DNA from: Flavobacteriaceae bacterium
GTDB lineage: Bacteria; Bacteroidota; Bacteroidia; Flavobacteriales; Flavobacteriaceae
Length of the DNA stretch: 64,000 nucleotides
NCBI GenBank assembly: GCA_013215095.1
Contig: JABSPM010000006.1
Coordinates: 1-64,000 of the forward strand
Reading direction: 5' to 3'
A program made the translations under genes and the position numbers. Positions 9,271-18,372 of the stretch are shown one piece after another (position 1 is the first letter of the stretch; every line of letters begins with the position of its first letter). The notes beneath the pieces are model-generated. The model was not told the origin of the DNA. It saw only the letters and a program-made list of their open reading frames with translations, and searched no databases.

Positions 9271-9300
9271 TTGCTTTATTCATATTTAATCCTATTTTTG
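9271..9300 (+). promoter_or_regulatory. Predicted promoter of the T9SS-secreted protein gene
   Basis: TTG (9271-9273), a 19-bp spacer and TATTTTTG (9293-9300) match the Bacteroidota promoter consensus. The start codon is 87 bp further on. An AGACTCTAAG / AGACTCTTAG near-repeat lies in the leader. Confidence 0.65.
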
Positions 9301-9387
9301 TTTAAAAAAGACTCTAAGCACCTATATAAAAGATTATTACACCACAGACTCTTAGTTGTTTTTATTAACTTAAACACTTAATTTGTT

Positions 9388-10317
9388 ATGAAAATTATTA
9401 CCCTTCTTATTACACTAATCGGAACATCTGCTTTCGCACAAACAGAAGCTTTTTCTTTACCAGAAAATGCCACACCTATAACGACTGCCGCTTATACTCC
9501 GCTTTCACCTTGTACAATGTCTGAAACAGATGACACCGTAGATACCGGATTTGGACACACAGATACCTATGAAGTCGCTGATAATTTTGTGGTAGCAGAT
9601 GGGGAATCGTTTTCCGTTGAAAAAATTACAGTACGGATTCTTGTAAATGCAATAACAAGTATTCCAGATGTTACTGTAAGATTCTACGAAATGGCTGACC
9701 CAGATTTTCCATCACAAACAATTCTATCAGAACAAGTTGTTACCCCATCGAGCCAAAACGTTTTAGGAACAGCCAGCGGTTTAAATATACTTGAACTTGA
9801 GCTCGACATTACACCAACAACGTTGGATGGTGTTAATGGTAGTGAAACTACATATTGGGTTAGTATTTATACCCCTAATTCATCTTCAAATGTAAATTAT
9901 ATTGAGACCATACTAGACGGTGAAACGTCAGATACCACTTTAGCTAAATTTAGAAATGGTAATGATCAAAATGATGATTGGGAAAGTAGCTATTTAGTAA
10001 CAGATATCATGTATAATATGGATCCTGCTTTAAGGATAATCATAGAAGGGGAATGTACGGCTTTAAGCATAGAAGATCGTACGCTGCAATACTTTTCTAT
10101 TTACCCGAATCCAATAGATGCGTTTTTTACGCTTAACCCAAAACAAGGAGTTACAATTAAAGATGTTGTTTTATATGATATGCATGGGAAAGCTACCAAA
10201 GTTTCAAGTGTTGATAACAAAACATTTGATGTTTCTTTCCTTTCATCTGGTATATATCTTTTAAGCGTTACAACAGATCACAATACTACAGTTACAAAAA
10301 AAATAGTAAAACACTAA
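9388..10317 (+). CDS. Secreted protein with type IX secretion C-terminal tail
   Basis: This 309-residue exported protein has a signal peptide (MKIITLLITLIGTSAFAQ), a beta-rich body without a family I can name, and a C-terminal domain of about 75 residues that starts FSIYPNPI and ends VTKKIVKH. That tail is the T9SS type A sorting domain, which directs proteins through the outer membrane in Bacteroidota. The YDMHGK and SSGIYLLSV segments are typical of it. The body has patterns such as DNFVVADGESFSVEKITVRI, suggesting a jelly-roll-like fold. Function is unknown. It has its own promoter and terminator. Confidence 0.85.
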   Translation: MKIITLLITLIGTSAFAQTEAFSLPENATPITTAAYTPLSPCTMSETDDTVDTGFGHTDTYEVADNFVVADGESFSVEKITVRILVNAITSIPDVTVRFYEMADPDFPSQTILSEQVVTPSSQNVLGTASGLNILELELDITPTTLDGVNGSETTYWVSIYTPNSSSNVNYIETILDGETSDTTLAKFRNGNDQNDDWESSYLVTDIMYNMDPALRIIIEGECTALSIEDRTLQYFSIYPNPIDAFFTLNPKQGVTIKDVVLYDMHGKATKVSSVDNKTFDVSFLSSGIYLLSVTTDHNTTVTKKIVKH

Positions 10318-10334
10318 ACTCAAAATAAGATTCA

Positions 10335-10379
10335 CAATTACCCATTTTTTTAACACTAAATTTTGGGTAATTGTTTTTT
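10335..10379 (+). terminator. Terminator after the T9SS protein
   Basis: CAATTACCCA / TGGGTAATTG (10335-10344 and 10364-10373) forms a stem, followed by six T. Confidence 0.8.
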
Positions 10380-10607
10380 CCATTCTTAAGTTCTGAAAAC
10401 GGCACTAGCTGCAATTACTAACAGCCTTTTAACATAGACACATTCGCATAAGCCGCTATAATAAGGTAAAGATTAAGATAACCACGAACATTTTTAACTG
10501 CAACTTTTCATCTTATACCTCACACAAAAAACTATTGCTTTAAAACTCATCCTTAGTGATTTATTTCATCTCGACACTATTTATATTTTTGGTTTACGAA
10601 CACGTTT

Positions 10608-11162
10608 TTATTTCTTAACACGATTGTTATTTTGCTTTACAAAACTTGCCCAACCCGAATAGCTTTTCCCAACCTCTACACGACCTTGATTATAAAAATG
10701 GCAGACAGCAGCAGCAAGACCATCTGTAGCATCTAGGTTTTTTGGTAGTGTTTTCAGTTTCAACAAACTTTGAAGCATTTTGGCAACTTGTTCTTTGCTA
10801 GCGTTTCCATTTCCTGTAATCGCCATTTTTATCTTCTTTGGCGAATATTCTGTTATTGGAACTTCTCTACTCAAACCTGCTGCCATGGCAACACCCTGAG
10901 CACGTCCAAGCTTCAGCATACTTTGAACATTCTTGCCAAAGAAAGGCGCCTCAATGGCTATCTCATCGGGATGATACGTATCGATAAGTTCTACAGTACG
11001 TTCAAAAATGAGTTTTAACTTGAGATAATGATCGTTATATTTTTGTAGATGCAATTCATTTAATTGCACAAACTCCATCTGTTTGCCCACAGCTCTTATT
11101 AATCCAAATCCCATAATCGTTGTTCCTGGATCAATTCCTAAAATAATTTTTTCGTTTGCCAT
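10608..11162 (-). CDS. ruvC: Holliday junction resolvase RuvC
   Basis: RuvC cleaves four-way DNA junctions together with RuvAB during recombinational repair. The 184-residue protein begins IILGIDPGTT with catalytic Asp11. The second acid is Glu71 in IAIEAPFFGKN, and the last two are Asp144 and Asp147 in DATDGLAAAVCHF. This is the complete acidic set of the family. SPKKIKMAITGNGNASKEQV is also typical. Its start codon shares one base with the stop of the upstream barrel protein gene (TAATG), so the two are coupled. ruvA and ruvB are not in the window. Confidence 0.96.
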   Translation of the reverse strand: MANEKIILGIDPGTTIMGFGLIRAVGKQMEFVQLNELHLQKYNDHYLKLKLIFERTVELIDTYHPDEIAIEAPFFGKNVQSMLKLGRAQGVAMAAGLSREVPITEYSPKKIKMAITGNGNASKEQVAKMLQSLLKLKTLPKNLDATDGLAAAVCHFYNQGRVEVGKSYSGWASFVKQNNNRVKK

Positions 11163-11803
11163 TATTTACAATACATACAACCACTTAAAGATACCGAAAT
11201 ACCAACACCAACCGTTAGTATATTCCCATTAAATGAGAACCCATCCATTTCAGGATTATATTTGTCAGCGCCGCTAAGCCCCATAATATAGGAGACATCG
11301 CCATAGACTGATAATGCACTAGAAATACCGTAATGCAGTTCCAAACCCGCGAGAATATTAAGGAAAGTGTACTTGTTCTCTCTAAACTGCCCTAAGGGAT
11401 TTGAAAATGTTAATCCAGGTCCAGCATGTGCTACAGCTCTTAAACGTTCTGGTAGAACCCCTACAAATTTGGAAAAGTCATAAACACCCTGAGCATTGAC
11501 ACGCGAATAATTTACTTTAAACTCTGGACTATGACTAGCACTTGAAGCCCTGTTATATCCAAAATCCAATTTTGCGCCAAAATTTCTTTTAAACATGTAC
11601 TGTAATCCTAAGTTGATGGACGGAAAATTGCTCCCTTTAAACTCGTACCCTTGATTTTGATCACTGTCCATAAAATGATTAATTCCTAATCCAATTTGCA
11701 TCTTCCATGTGCTTGTACTATTTTGAGCATATGTAGAAAAAGTCATTATACTTATAGCAACTAGAACAAATTTTAACGCAAAATATAAAAATTTCGAGGT
11801 CAT
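11162..11803 (-). CDS. Outer membrane beta-barrel protein
   Basis: This 213-residue exported protein has a signal peptide ending near FSTYAQ. The rest alternates hydrophobic and polar residues in strands rich in glycine and aromatics (GLQYMFKRNFGAKLDFGYN), as in small eight-strand barrels of the OmpA N-terminal/OmpW type common in Bacteroidota. It ends SVSLSGCMYCK, an unusual polar tail with two cysteines instead of the terminal aromatic residue. It is coupled to ruvC by a one-base overlap. No specific function can be given. Confidence 0.75.
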   Translation of the reverse strand: MTSKFLYFALKFVLVAISIMTFSTYAQNSTSTWKMQIGLGINHFMDSDQNQGYEFKGSNFPSINLGLQYMFKRNFGAKLDFGYNRASSASHSPEFKVNYSRVNAQGVYDFSKFVGVLPERLRAVAHAGPGLTFSNPLGQFRENKYTFLNILAGLELHYGISSALSVYGDVSYIMGLSGADKYNPEMDGFSFNGNILTVGVGISVSLSGCMYCK

Positions 11804-11847
11804 ATTAGTTTATTAGCTTTATTTTGTATTTGTAAAACTCTTTTTTG

Positions 11848-12819
11848 ATGTTTGGGGCACTTTCACACAAAACTAAACAATTATTTTTTCTACTTATCAA
11901 AACAAGTATCGTTATCTGTGCAATTTATTTTATTTATTTAAAATTAACGCGCAACAAGCATCTGAAATTTGAAACCTTTACACAGGTTTTACTAGACCAT
12001 AACGTTTTTTCACTTCAAAACATTGTGGTTTTGCTAGGATTAACAGCCGTAAACTGGTATTTTGAGATTTTAAAATGGCAACATCTCGTTGCTGCAATAA
12101 AATCCATTTCCTTTAAAGAGGCTGGTAAACAAACTTTAGCCGCTTTAACGGCATCATTAATAACCCCAAATCGTGTTGGAGAATATGGTTTTAAGGCATT
12201 TTACTTTAGGAAAACGCTGGCTAAAAAAGTGATGCTTTTAACCCTACTAGGAAATATAGCGCAGATGAGCATTACTATTCTTTTTGGTGTTATTGGATTA
12301 TATTTTCTTGTGTTAAATCATAATATTGCCATACGCTACACACAAATACTACAAGCTTTAATCCTTGGTATAAGCACTGCTATACTTATCATTTTACTGC
12401 TTAAAAATATAAAAATATTTCAGCTAGAATCCATTCTACATTTCATTACAGAAATTCCAAAAAAGATACCTCTAAAAATCATGAGCTTTTCGCTTATAAG
12501 ATATCTCGTGTTTTCATTTCAATTCTATATTTTACTCATTATGTTTGATGTTGATGTGAGTTATTTAAACGCATTAATTATCATTAGTTCTATGTATCTT
12601 TTAGCTTCAATTATTCCTTCCATTGCTATTTTTGATGTCTTTGTAAAAGGCAGTATCGCTTTATTTTTGTTCGGACTTATAGGTGTAAATACCATTACCG
12701 TTTTAAGTTGCGTTACATTAATGTGGATTTTAAATTTCGTACTTCCAAGTATTCTTGGAGGCGTTTATGTTTTGGAGTTCAATACAGCATCACTATTTGA
12801 TACTAACACCAAAACCTAA
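11848..12819 (+). CDS. UPF0104/LPG-synthase-TM-like integral membrane protein
   Basis: This membrane protein of about 323 residues has around eight hydrophobic helices and the conserved mid-protein segment ALTASLITPNRVGEYGFKAF, typical of the lysylphosphatidylglycerol synthase transmembrane family (flippase-like, without the synthase domain). I use the ATG at 11848 rather than the TTG one codon earlier. The gene ends in TAATG, overlapping the start of a GT2 glycosyltransferase by one base. A linked lipid-handling and sugar-transfer function at the membrane is plausible but inferred. Confidence 0.8.
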   Translation: MFGALSHKTKQLFFLLIKTSIVICAIYFIYLKLTRNKHLKFETFTQVLLDHNVFSLQNIVVLLGLTAVNWYFEILKWQHLVAAIKSISFKEAGKQTLAALTASLITPNRVGEYGFKAFYFRKTLAKKVMLLTLLGNIAQMSITILFGVIGLYFLVLNHNIAIRYTQILQALILGISTAILIILLLKNIKIFQLESILHFITEIPKKIPLKIMSFSLIRYLVFSFQFYILLIMFDVDVSYLNALIIISSMYLLASIIPSIAIFDVFVKGSIALFLFGLIGVNTITVLSCVTLMWILNFVLPSILGGVYVLEFNTASLFDTNTKT

Positions 12820-13946
12820 TGTCTGTCGCTATTGTTCTCATAGGGTTTTGTTACGCCGCGCTTATCTTGCGATTTACAAGAGCTTTTGATGCGCTTTCAG
12901 TATTTAGATTTACGCAAAAACCCCCTAAACAAAAATTTTCCATTATTATCCCATTTAGAAATGAAGCGCATAATTTACCGTCCTTACTGCATAGTATTTC
13001 AACATTAGATTATCCAAAACATCAGTTTGAAGTCGTCTTAGTAGATGACCAATCGCATGACAATTCTAGAGCGGTTATTGAGAATTTCGCAAAAAATCAT
13101 CAAGACTTGAATCTTCATATTCTTAATAATAAGCGCTTTAGCAATTCTCCAAAAAAAGACGCTATTTCTTTGGCTATTAAGCATATAAAATACAATTGGA
13201 TTATAACCACGGATGCCGATTGTCTTTTACCTGAACTTTGGCTGCAAACTTACGACAACTTTATTGCCCTGCAAGATGTAGAAATGATTGTTGCCCCAGT
13301 AACTTATAGTGCCAATGGCACTTGGTTTGAACAATTTCAGCTCATAGATTTTTTGAGTTTGCAAAGTGCCACAATAGCAGGATTTGGCTTACAAAAACCT
13401 TTTTTATGCAACGGTGCCAATTTATGCTATAAAGCATCACTCTTTGAAGCACTTTCAGGTTTTGAAGGTAACAACCAGATAGCTAGTGGTGATGATATTT
13501 TTTTAATGGAAAAAGTACTACAAGTTTATCCCGACAAGCTTCAATATCTAAAATCTCTTGACGCCACTGTTCATACACAAACACAAGATTCTTTACAAGC
13601 GTTAATTCAGCAGCGGGTGCGTTGGGCAGCTAAATCTAAGCATTATACGAACGAATTTGCTAAATGGGTGGGACTACTAATTCTCTTAATGAATGCGACT
13701 TTATTATTAAATTTTTCTTTGGCGATTAGCAATCATTTGTCATGGATATATGTCATACTTCCTTTAGGTATGAAAATGCTTATAGATTATAGGTTTATAA
13801 CTAAATCTGTGCATTTTTTTAATCAAACCATTTGCTTAAAACATTATTTTACAAGCAGCTTATTGTATCCTGTATTTTCAGTATATGTTGTTTTTCATTC
13901 TATTGTATTTTCCTATAAATGGAAAGGACGCTCATTTAAAAAATGA
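12819..13946 (+). CDS. Membrane-associated family 2 glycosyltransferase
   Basis: This 375-residue GT2 enzyme has an N-terminal helix, then the nucleotide-sugar fold: FSIIIPFRNEAHNLPSLL, VVLVDDQSHDNS, and the DxD-type metal site TTDADCLLP. The acceptor-side motifs are ASGDDIFLMEKV and the QQRVRWAAKS (Q/RxxRW) motif of processive or polytopic GT2 enzymes. Three C-terminal hydrophobic helices follow. The start overlaps the preceding flippase-like gene by one base, so both are made together. The sugar and acceptor are unknown; a lipid-linked or cell-envelope product is likely. Confidence 0.87.
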   Translation: MSVAIVLIGFCYAALILRFTRAFDALSVFRFTQKPPKQKFSIIIPFRNEAHNLPSLLHSISTLDYPKHQFEVVLVDDQSHDNSRAVIENFAKNHQDLNLHILNNKRFSNSPKKDAISLAIKHIKYNWIITTDADCLLPELWLQTYDNFIALQDVEMIVAPVTYSANGTWFEQFQLIDFLSLQSATIAGFGLQKPFLCNGANLCYKASLFEALSGFEGNNQIASGDDIFLMEKVLQVYPDKLQYLKSLDATVHTQTQDSLQALIQQRVRWAAKSKHYTNEFAKWVGLLILLMNATLLLNFSLAISNHLSWIYVILPLGMKMLIDYRFITKSVHFFNQTICLKHYFTSSLLYPVFSVYVVFHSIVFSYKWKGRSFKK

Positions 13947-14011
13947 ATTCGTATAAAAGTTTGCTGATTTTTCTTTATTTTTAATCATTATTTGTAATCC
14001 TTTTTAAAACA

Positions 14012-14878
14012 ATGAAAAAACTATTGATTTTAACCATATTGTGTTCAGTTTTCGCAATGCATGCTCAAGACACATATACCATTAATGGTAGTACTTACGA
14101 ATTACAAACGGAAGTTTCTGGTACGCTTACTCTACTATGGAATCACATCGATAATGACTATCGTTATTTTATAAAAACAGATAATGACATTCATGAATTG
14201 AAAAATTCTAAAGACGCAGACGGTAATTACAAAATGGAATATAAGTCGATTTTAAAATCAATCACAGAAAATAATGCCGATGCTGTTCAATTTACGCTTG
14301 ATAGTTTAAAACGTTTCATTTCAAACTATAATACCGCTACAGACAACACTGAAGAAACACCCATCGAAAAACAACCGATCTATTTTCGACTATTAGGATT
14401 TGGCGGCATTACAAATCATCCTTTTGTAGATAATCCTGAAAATACTATATTTCCACAATTTGGTATTGAAGCTGAAGTCTTTAGTGTAACTAATATGCCT
14501 TGTCATGCGTTGTATCTTGGGTTGTCACACGCATTAAAGCAGAGTGACTTTGACTATTCTAATACGCAAATATACATCGGTTATCGTTTTCGATTTATCA
14601 ATTCTAAATCTTTTAATCTTTATGCGAATGCTACGGTTTCTACATTTAACTTTACAAAAACTTCAACGACTTATACTCTTGAAGATGACACTCTAGTTAC
14701 AGAAGACATTTCTGAAAACACTTTCAATGCACCTTTATCTTTTGGAATTGGTGGAGATATAAAGCTTACAGAAAACAGTTATATAACAATAATGTACAAC
14801 GAGCTTGTAGCTATATTTAAAGATAATACAGGTAATTTTCCAACGCATATTGTTTTAGGCTACAAGTTTAAACTCTAA
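14012..14878 (+). CDS. Secreted hypothetical protein, probable outer membrane barrel
   Basis: This 288-residue protein has a clear signal peptide (MKKLLILTILCSVFAMHAQ). Residues about 20-115 form a polar region with TYTINGSTYELQ at the start. From about residue 125 on, repeated amphipathic strands (QIYIGYRFRFINSKSFNLYANATVS) end in HIVLGYKFKL, a typical C-terminal barrel strand. I do not recognise the family. It is not obviously linked to its neighbours. Confidence 0.7.
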   Translation: MKKLLILTILCSVFAMHAQDTYTINGSTYELQTEVSGTLTLLWNHIDNDYRYFIKTDNDIHELKNSKDADGNYKMEYKSILKSITENNADAVQFTLDSLKRFISNYNTATDNTEETPIEKQPIYFRLLGFGGITNHPFVDNPENTIFPQFGIEAEVFSVTNMPCHALYLGLSHALKQSDFDYSNTQIYIGYRFRFINSKSFNLYANATVSTFNFTKTSTTYTLEDDTLVTEDISENTFNAPLSFGIGGDIKLTENSYITIMYNELVAIFKDNTGNFPTHIVLGYKFKL

Positions 14879-14997
14879 AATTGTTGGCGCTTGTAATCTC
14901 GCCTTTTGACAACACTAACTTTATATTAGAGCCTATTTTATTATGCAAATAGAGTTAGTTCCTACTAAGAAAGTTTTAGTAGATATCCCGTATAAAT

Positions 14998-15474
14998 TTA
15001 TTCTACTTTAATAATTAAGGGTAGCTTAAACGCGGTAGTTACATATTGTCCGCGTTTAATCGCAGGATAAATTTTAGGCAAACTATCTAAACTGCGTTTG
15101 ATATAAGCCTTAATATCTGGAATTTCAGATGTTACATGTTCTGCATTATGAATATCAGAAATACTTAATTTGCCTTGATTAGAAATCTCAAAATCTAGAT
15201 ATAAAGTATCGTTCAAAGCTTCTGCGACAATAATGCGATACGTTAAAATTCTATTAGAGATTAACGCTGCCAAAGTAGTTTCAAAACACAGTTTTTTTGT
15301 CCCTCTACTTTCCGCTTTGTTACAACTTTCAAAAGTTGGATATTCATCTACATCATTCCAAGTCATTGCATTCAGTTCTTTGGTCAATAAGACCTCCGCA
15401 TTCACTTTCTTTTTATCAAAAGAATTGCAAGATAACATTAATAATATGATGCAAAAAAAACCAATGTACTTCAT
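14998..15474 (-). CDS. Lipoprotein with TonB C-terminal-like domain
   Basis: This 158-residue protein has a lipoprotein signal with lipid-attached Cys16 (LLMLSCNSF). The body begins YPTFESCNKAESRGTKKLCF, which resembles the 'P.F.GC......C' start of the TonB C-terminal domain used by Bacteroidota M56 fusion proteins and energy transducers. It also continues with that domain's length and a LPKIYPAIKRGQYV segment. The same type of domain forms the tail of the broken M56 gene at 16730-18366. It is last in a four-gene minus-strand run: blaI-like, M56, TPR protein, this gene. Its role is not known. Confidence 0.7.
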   Translation of the reverse strand: MKYIGFFCIILLMLSCNSFDKKKVNAEVLLTKELNAMTWNDVDEYPTFESCNKAESRGTKKLCFETTLAALISNRILTYRIIVAEALNDTLYLDFEISNQGKLSISDIHNAEHVTSEIPDIKAYIKRSLDSLPKIYPAIKRGQYVTTAFKLPLIIKVE

Positions 15475-15517
15475 TACAGCTTGATAAGATATACCGAAAG
15501 TACGATTTTTTTGAGTT

Positions 15518-16651
15518 TTATTCGCGTTTTAAAAAGTTTTCCTCTTTTAATTCGCTAATCCGCTTATCTACCATTACAATAAATTTACTTTTCGGGAATT
15601 TTTTCTTGTAATTTTCATACAACTTCAATCTTATCTCAATATCTTTATAATAACGATCTTTTGTTAATACCACATAAAAATGTGCGTCTTCATTTTCTGG
15701 ATTTTCTAGTGTTGCTATAGTATACGCTTCGATAGCGTCTTTATGTTTGCCTTGCAAATTATAAACATATCCCAGCTTCATATATTCATTATCTAAGGCC
15801 CTATCTGAAAGTGCCAGGGAGGCCAAAATAAATTTTTCGGCATTTTGATAATCATCAACACGTTCATAAAGCACTCCAAGTCGATAAAGGTTAGTCACAT
15901 CTGTTGGCTCAATTTTCAAAGCAAGTTGACACTGTTCAATGGCATTTTGAAATTCAGACATTCTAGTATAGCAAAAACTCAATTTTTCATGAATATATAG
16001 TGAAGATTCGTTACGAGCAATAAGTTTTTCAAACCATTTTGCTGCATTTGGATAGTCTTTTTTCAAAAAGTAATTCTGAGCTTTTAGGCTTATTAAGGCC
16101 TTATTATAAGCATATGACTCTAATCCCTTATCTACATAATAATCAACTTGATAATAATTGCGTTTTTTTAAGTAGATTTTAGCCATTTTAAAAATTGCTT
16201 TTTGATGTGTTGAATCTAATTGATACGCCGAATAAAATCGATTTTCCGCTGCAGAATCTTTTAAGAATTCTAAAACTAATCCTGCTTGATAATGGTAATT
16301 TGGGTTTTTATAGTCGATATCAATAAGCTGATGCCAGACTTCTGAAGCGCGCTCGTACTGCTTTAATTTAGACAATAATTTGGCATAGTCTAACATTAGT
16401 AATTCCTCATTTGGCAATAGCTTTAGCTGCTGCTCAAAGTATTCTAAAGCCTTATCATAATTAGCCAGAGCTATATATGCCTTAGCCACTTTTGCGTTGG
16501 TTTTTTTTGAATTTTCATGGCTTATATAAGCCTCAATAGCTTTGGTATAGTAACCTCTTGCAAAAAGACTATCTCCTTTGACTAAAGCCGAAGATTGTGC
16601 TTCGGCTTTTATACCCAATATTACAATTATGACTAAAAGACACCTAGACAT
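15518..16651 (-). CDS. Periplasmic tetratricopeptide repeat protein
   Basis: This 377-residue protein has a signal peptide (MSRCLLVIIVILGIKAEAQ). The whole mature chain is built of about ten TPR units: repeated A/G-Y-x-K-A-x-E patterns such as YYTKAIEAY, NYDKALEYFEQ, EFQNAIEQCQLALKIEP and KHKDAIEAYTIATLENP. It probably acts as a protein-protein scaffold in the periplasm. It lies between the M56 pseudogene and the TonB-domain lipoprotein on the same strand, so it may be part of that BlaI-controlled operon. Confidence 0.85.
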   Translation of the reverse strand: MSRCLLVIIVILGIKAEAQSSALVKGDSLFARGYYTKAIEAYISHENSKKTNAKVAKAYIALANYDKALEYFEQQLKLLPNEELLMLDYAKLLSKLKQYERASEVWHQLIDIDYKNPNYHYQAGLVLEFLKDSAAENRFYSAYQLDSTHQKAIFKMAKIYLKKRNYYQVDYYVDKGLESYAYNKALISLKAQNYFLKKDYPNAAKWFEKLIARNESSLYIHEKLSFCYTRMSEFQNAIEQCQLALKIEPTDVTNLYRLGVLYERVDDYQNAEKFILASLALSDRALDNEYMKLGYVYNLQGKHKDAIEAYTIATLENPENEDAHFYVVLTKDRYYKDIEIRLKLYENYKKKFPKSKFIVMVDKRISELKEENFLKRE

Positions 16652-16729
16652 AACACTCTTATTATTGTTTTCGATTTTTTTAATTCTATTTATAGTGAAT
16701 CACCTTTACTTATCAAAAAACCTAGATTC

Positions 16730-17395
16730 TTAATAATTTGAGACATTCAACAGAATAGGCAATGAATAACCTACCGCTACAACCTTTCCTTTATATTGAG
16801 CAGGCATCATTTTTGGCAACATGGATATTACACGTTTGGCTTCCGCTTCCAAATCTGGATGTCTTGCTCTAACCTTAATCCCTGTAACCTTACCTTCTTT
16901 ATTAATCTTAAAAATCACATAAATACGCTGATTTCCTTTTAACCCTAACTGCTTAGCTAATTTCGTATTAAAATTGTCGCCTATAAATGCATTTAATTTT
17001 GAAGAAAAACATGCTCTCTGTTCCTCTTTAGGCACTCCTTTACAGCCTTCATATAAAGGTACTTGATCAACTAGCGCAAAAGGCACCTCACCAAACTGGA
17101 CTTTAATCACGTGTAATGCCTTACGCAATCTACTGTCTGGAATCTTTTCAGCTAAGACATCTAATTCATATTTTGTTAGCTTATATTCTATATCGCCACT
17201 TTTTATAACTAACCATTTAGAATAGTTACTCACAGAAATATCTTCAGCCTTTTCAATAATATCATTGCGTTCTTCATCCGACAATTTTTTGAGATCTTTG
17301 ACATGTACAACCATTACTGTATCCTCTTTATGATTCGTTAGAATATCAAGTCGTTTTTGATTGTCTTTTGCACTAACAGATTCATAATGCTTTTG
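16730..17395 (-). pseudogene. TonB-like C-terminal fragment of the broken M56 gene
   Basis: The frame after the TAG is open from 17395 and reads QKHYESVSAKDNQKRLDI before the first available ATG at 17314. The TonB-like domain spans about the last 110 residues, with YEGCKGVPKEEQRACF, VIFKINKEGKVTGIKVRARH and YSLPILLNVSNY. A separate product from 17314 would lack any export signal, supporting the reading that this is a cut-off tail. Confidence 0.7.
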
Positions 17396-18082
17396 CTATT
17401 CTTTCATAGGCTTGTAGCTTTTTTTACCTTCAGAATTCTGCATACCGTTTATGAATTCGAGATACAATTCTTGATAACTCGGAGATTTTGGTGACTCTTG
17501 TGCTATCATGCCATTATATGCCACGATTAGAAAAAGCAACGGCAAAAGCACTAAGTACTTTGTTAAATTTAATTTATTAGATTTTGATTTTTGTAACATA
17601 ACGATTCGTTTTTTGATTAATGATTTTTGAGAAAATGTATTGATAAAAGACACCTGTTTTGTGTCGAATATTTGGGTTAATAAATTTTGATAATAGTTTG
17701 CTTTATTTTGAGTTTTCAATGTTTCTTTATCTGCGATGTACTCGCGCAAAACTCTTAGCTTCGACTGGTAAATATAAATGAGAGGATTATACCAGAATAA
17801 GACACGTAGAATCTCAAAAAACAAAAGGTCTAAAGAATGCTTTTGTCGGACATGCACAAGTTCATGCCTTAAAACAATATCTTTTTCTTCTAGATTTTCT
17901 CCAATAAAGACGTAATTAAAGAATGAAAACGCAGCCGTACTATTCTTTAGATGCACTAAGAAAATATTGGAATGTTTGAGCAGCTTGTTACTTCTAATAA
18001 TTTTGTAGATATCAGTGATTTTTTTAACAAAAGCACTAGTGACACTAACATTCCAAGCCCTAACACATACTCCCATTGCCAT
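17396..18082 (-). pseudogene. Protease-domain fragment of the broken M56 gene
   Basis: True homology starts at about 18020 (KKITDIYKIIRSNKLL). It contains the zinc motif HELVH, the FWYNPLIYIYQ helix, the likely third ligand region REYIADKE, and a hydrophobic helix (YLVLLPLLFLIVAYNG). It ends at the amber codon. The upstream residues of this frame (MAMGVCVRAWNV) are out-of-frame noise. Confidence 0.75.
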
Positions 18083-18366
18083 TGAAAGGATGAAGAACCT
18101 TCGACGTTTGGAAGCGCCGCCATTAACAAGGGTTCTTCTGGAATCAGTTTTCCTAAAACGAGAGTTGGCAATCGAAAAATATTCTCTTGTGGTACAACTT
18201 TACTAAATGCAGGTATTTTTATAAATGGTAGTACAAAAGACATTATTGCCGTTATCAGAAGATATGCTCTATTCCAATTAAAGAACGTCTCCTTTCTGAG
18301 AAAAAACTCATAAACTATAAAAAAAAGCAACTGAAAAAAGGTGATTTGTAAAATATACTGCATCAT
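17956..18366 (-). pseudogene. N-terminal fragment of the broken M56 gene
   Basis: This frame starts MMQYILQITFFQLLFF and carries the first membrane helices (LLITAIMSFVLPFI, VLGLGMLVSLVLLL). It is homologous in position to the intact protein at 6558-8570. After the A7 run it continues for about 20 out-of-frame residues to a stop. It starts 6 bp after the blaI-like stop codon. Confidence 0.75.
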
Positions 18367-18372
18367 AAGGCA

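Larger units (their letters stand above)
16730..18366 (-). pseudogene. BlaR1-like M56 peptidase with TonB-like tail, broken by a frameshift and an amber codon
   Basis: Three adjacent pieces together make one M56 sensor protease of about 545 residues. The N-terminal membrane part (18366 to about 18019) and the protease part are in different frames, which meet at a run of seven A on the coding strand (18019-18025 on plus, T7). Adding one A joins them. The protease part (HELVHVRQKHS, ADKETLK) ends at a TAG at 17396-17398. The frame then stays open for 222 codons into a TonB-like C-terminal domain (LYEGCKGVPKEEQRACF ... MLPKMMPAQYKGKVV). Two lesions make a pseudogene likely, but the rest of the sequence is well preserved, so the damage is recent, or a sequencing error, or recoding occurs. 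Confidence 0.8.

Noticed and set aside
15233-15484. Plus-strand frame of 83 codons over the TonB-domain lipoprotein
   Set aside because: It lies opposite a gene with a clear lipoprotein signal and domain; composition looks like antisense.
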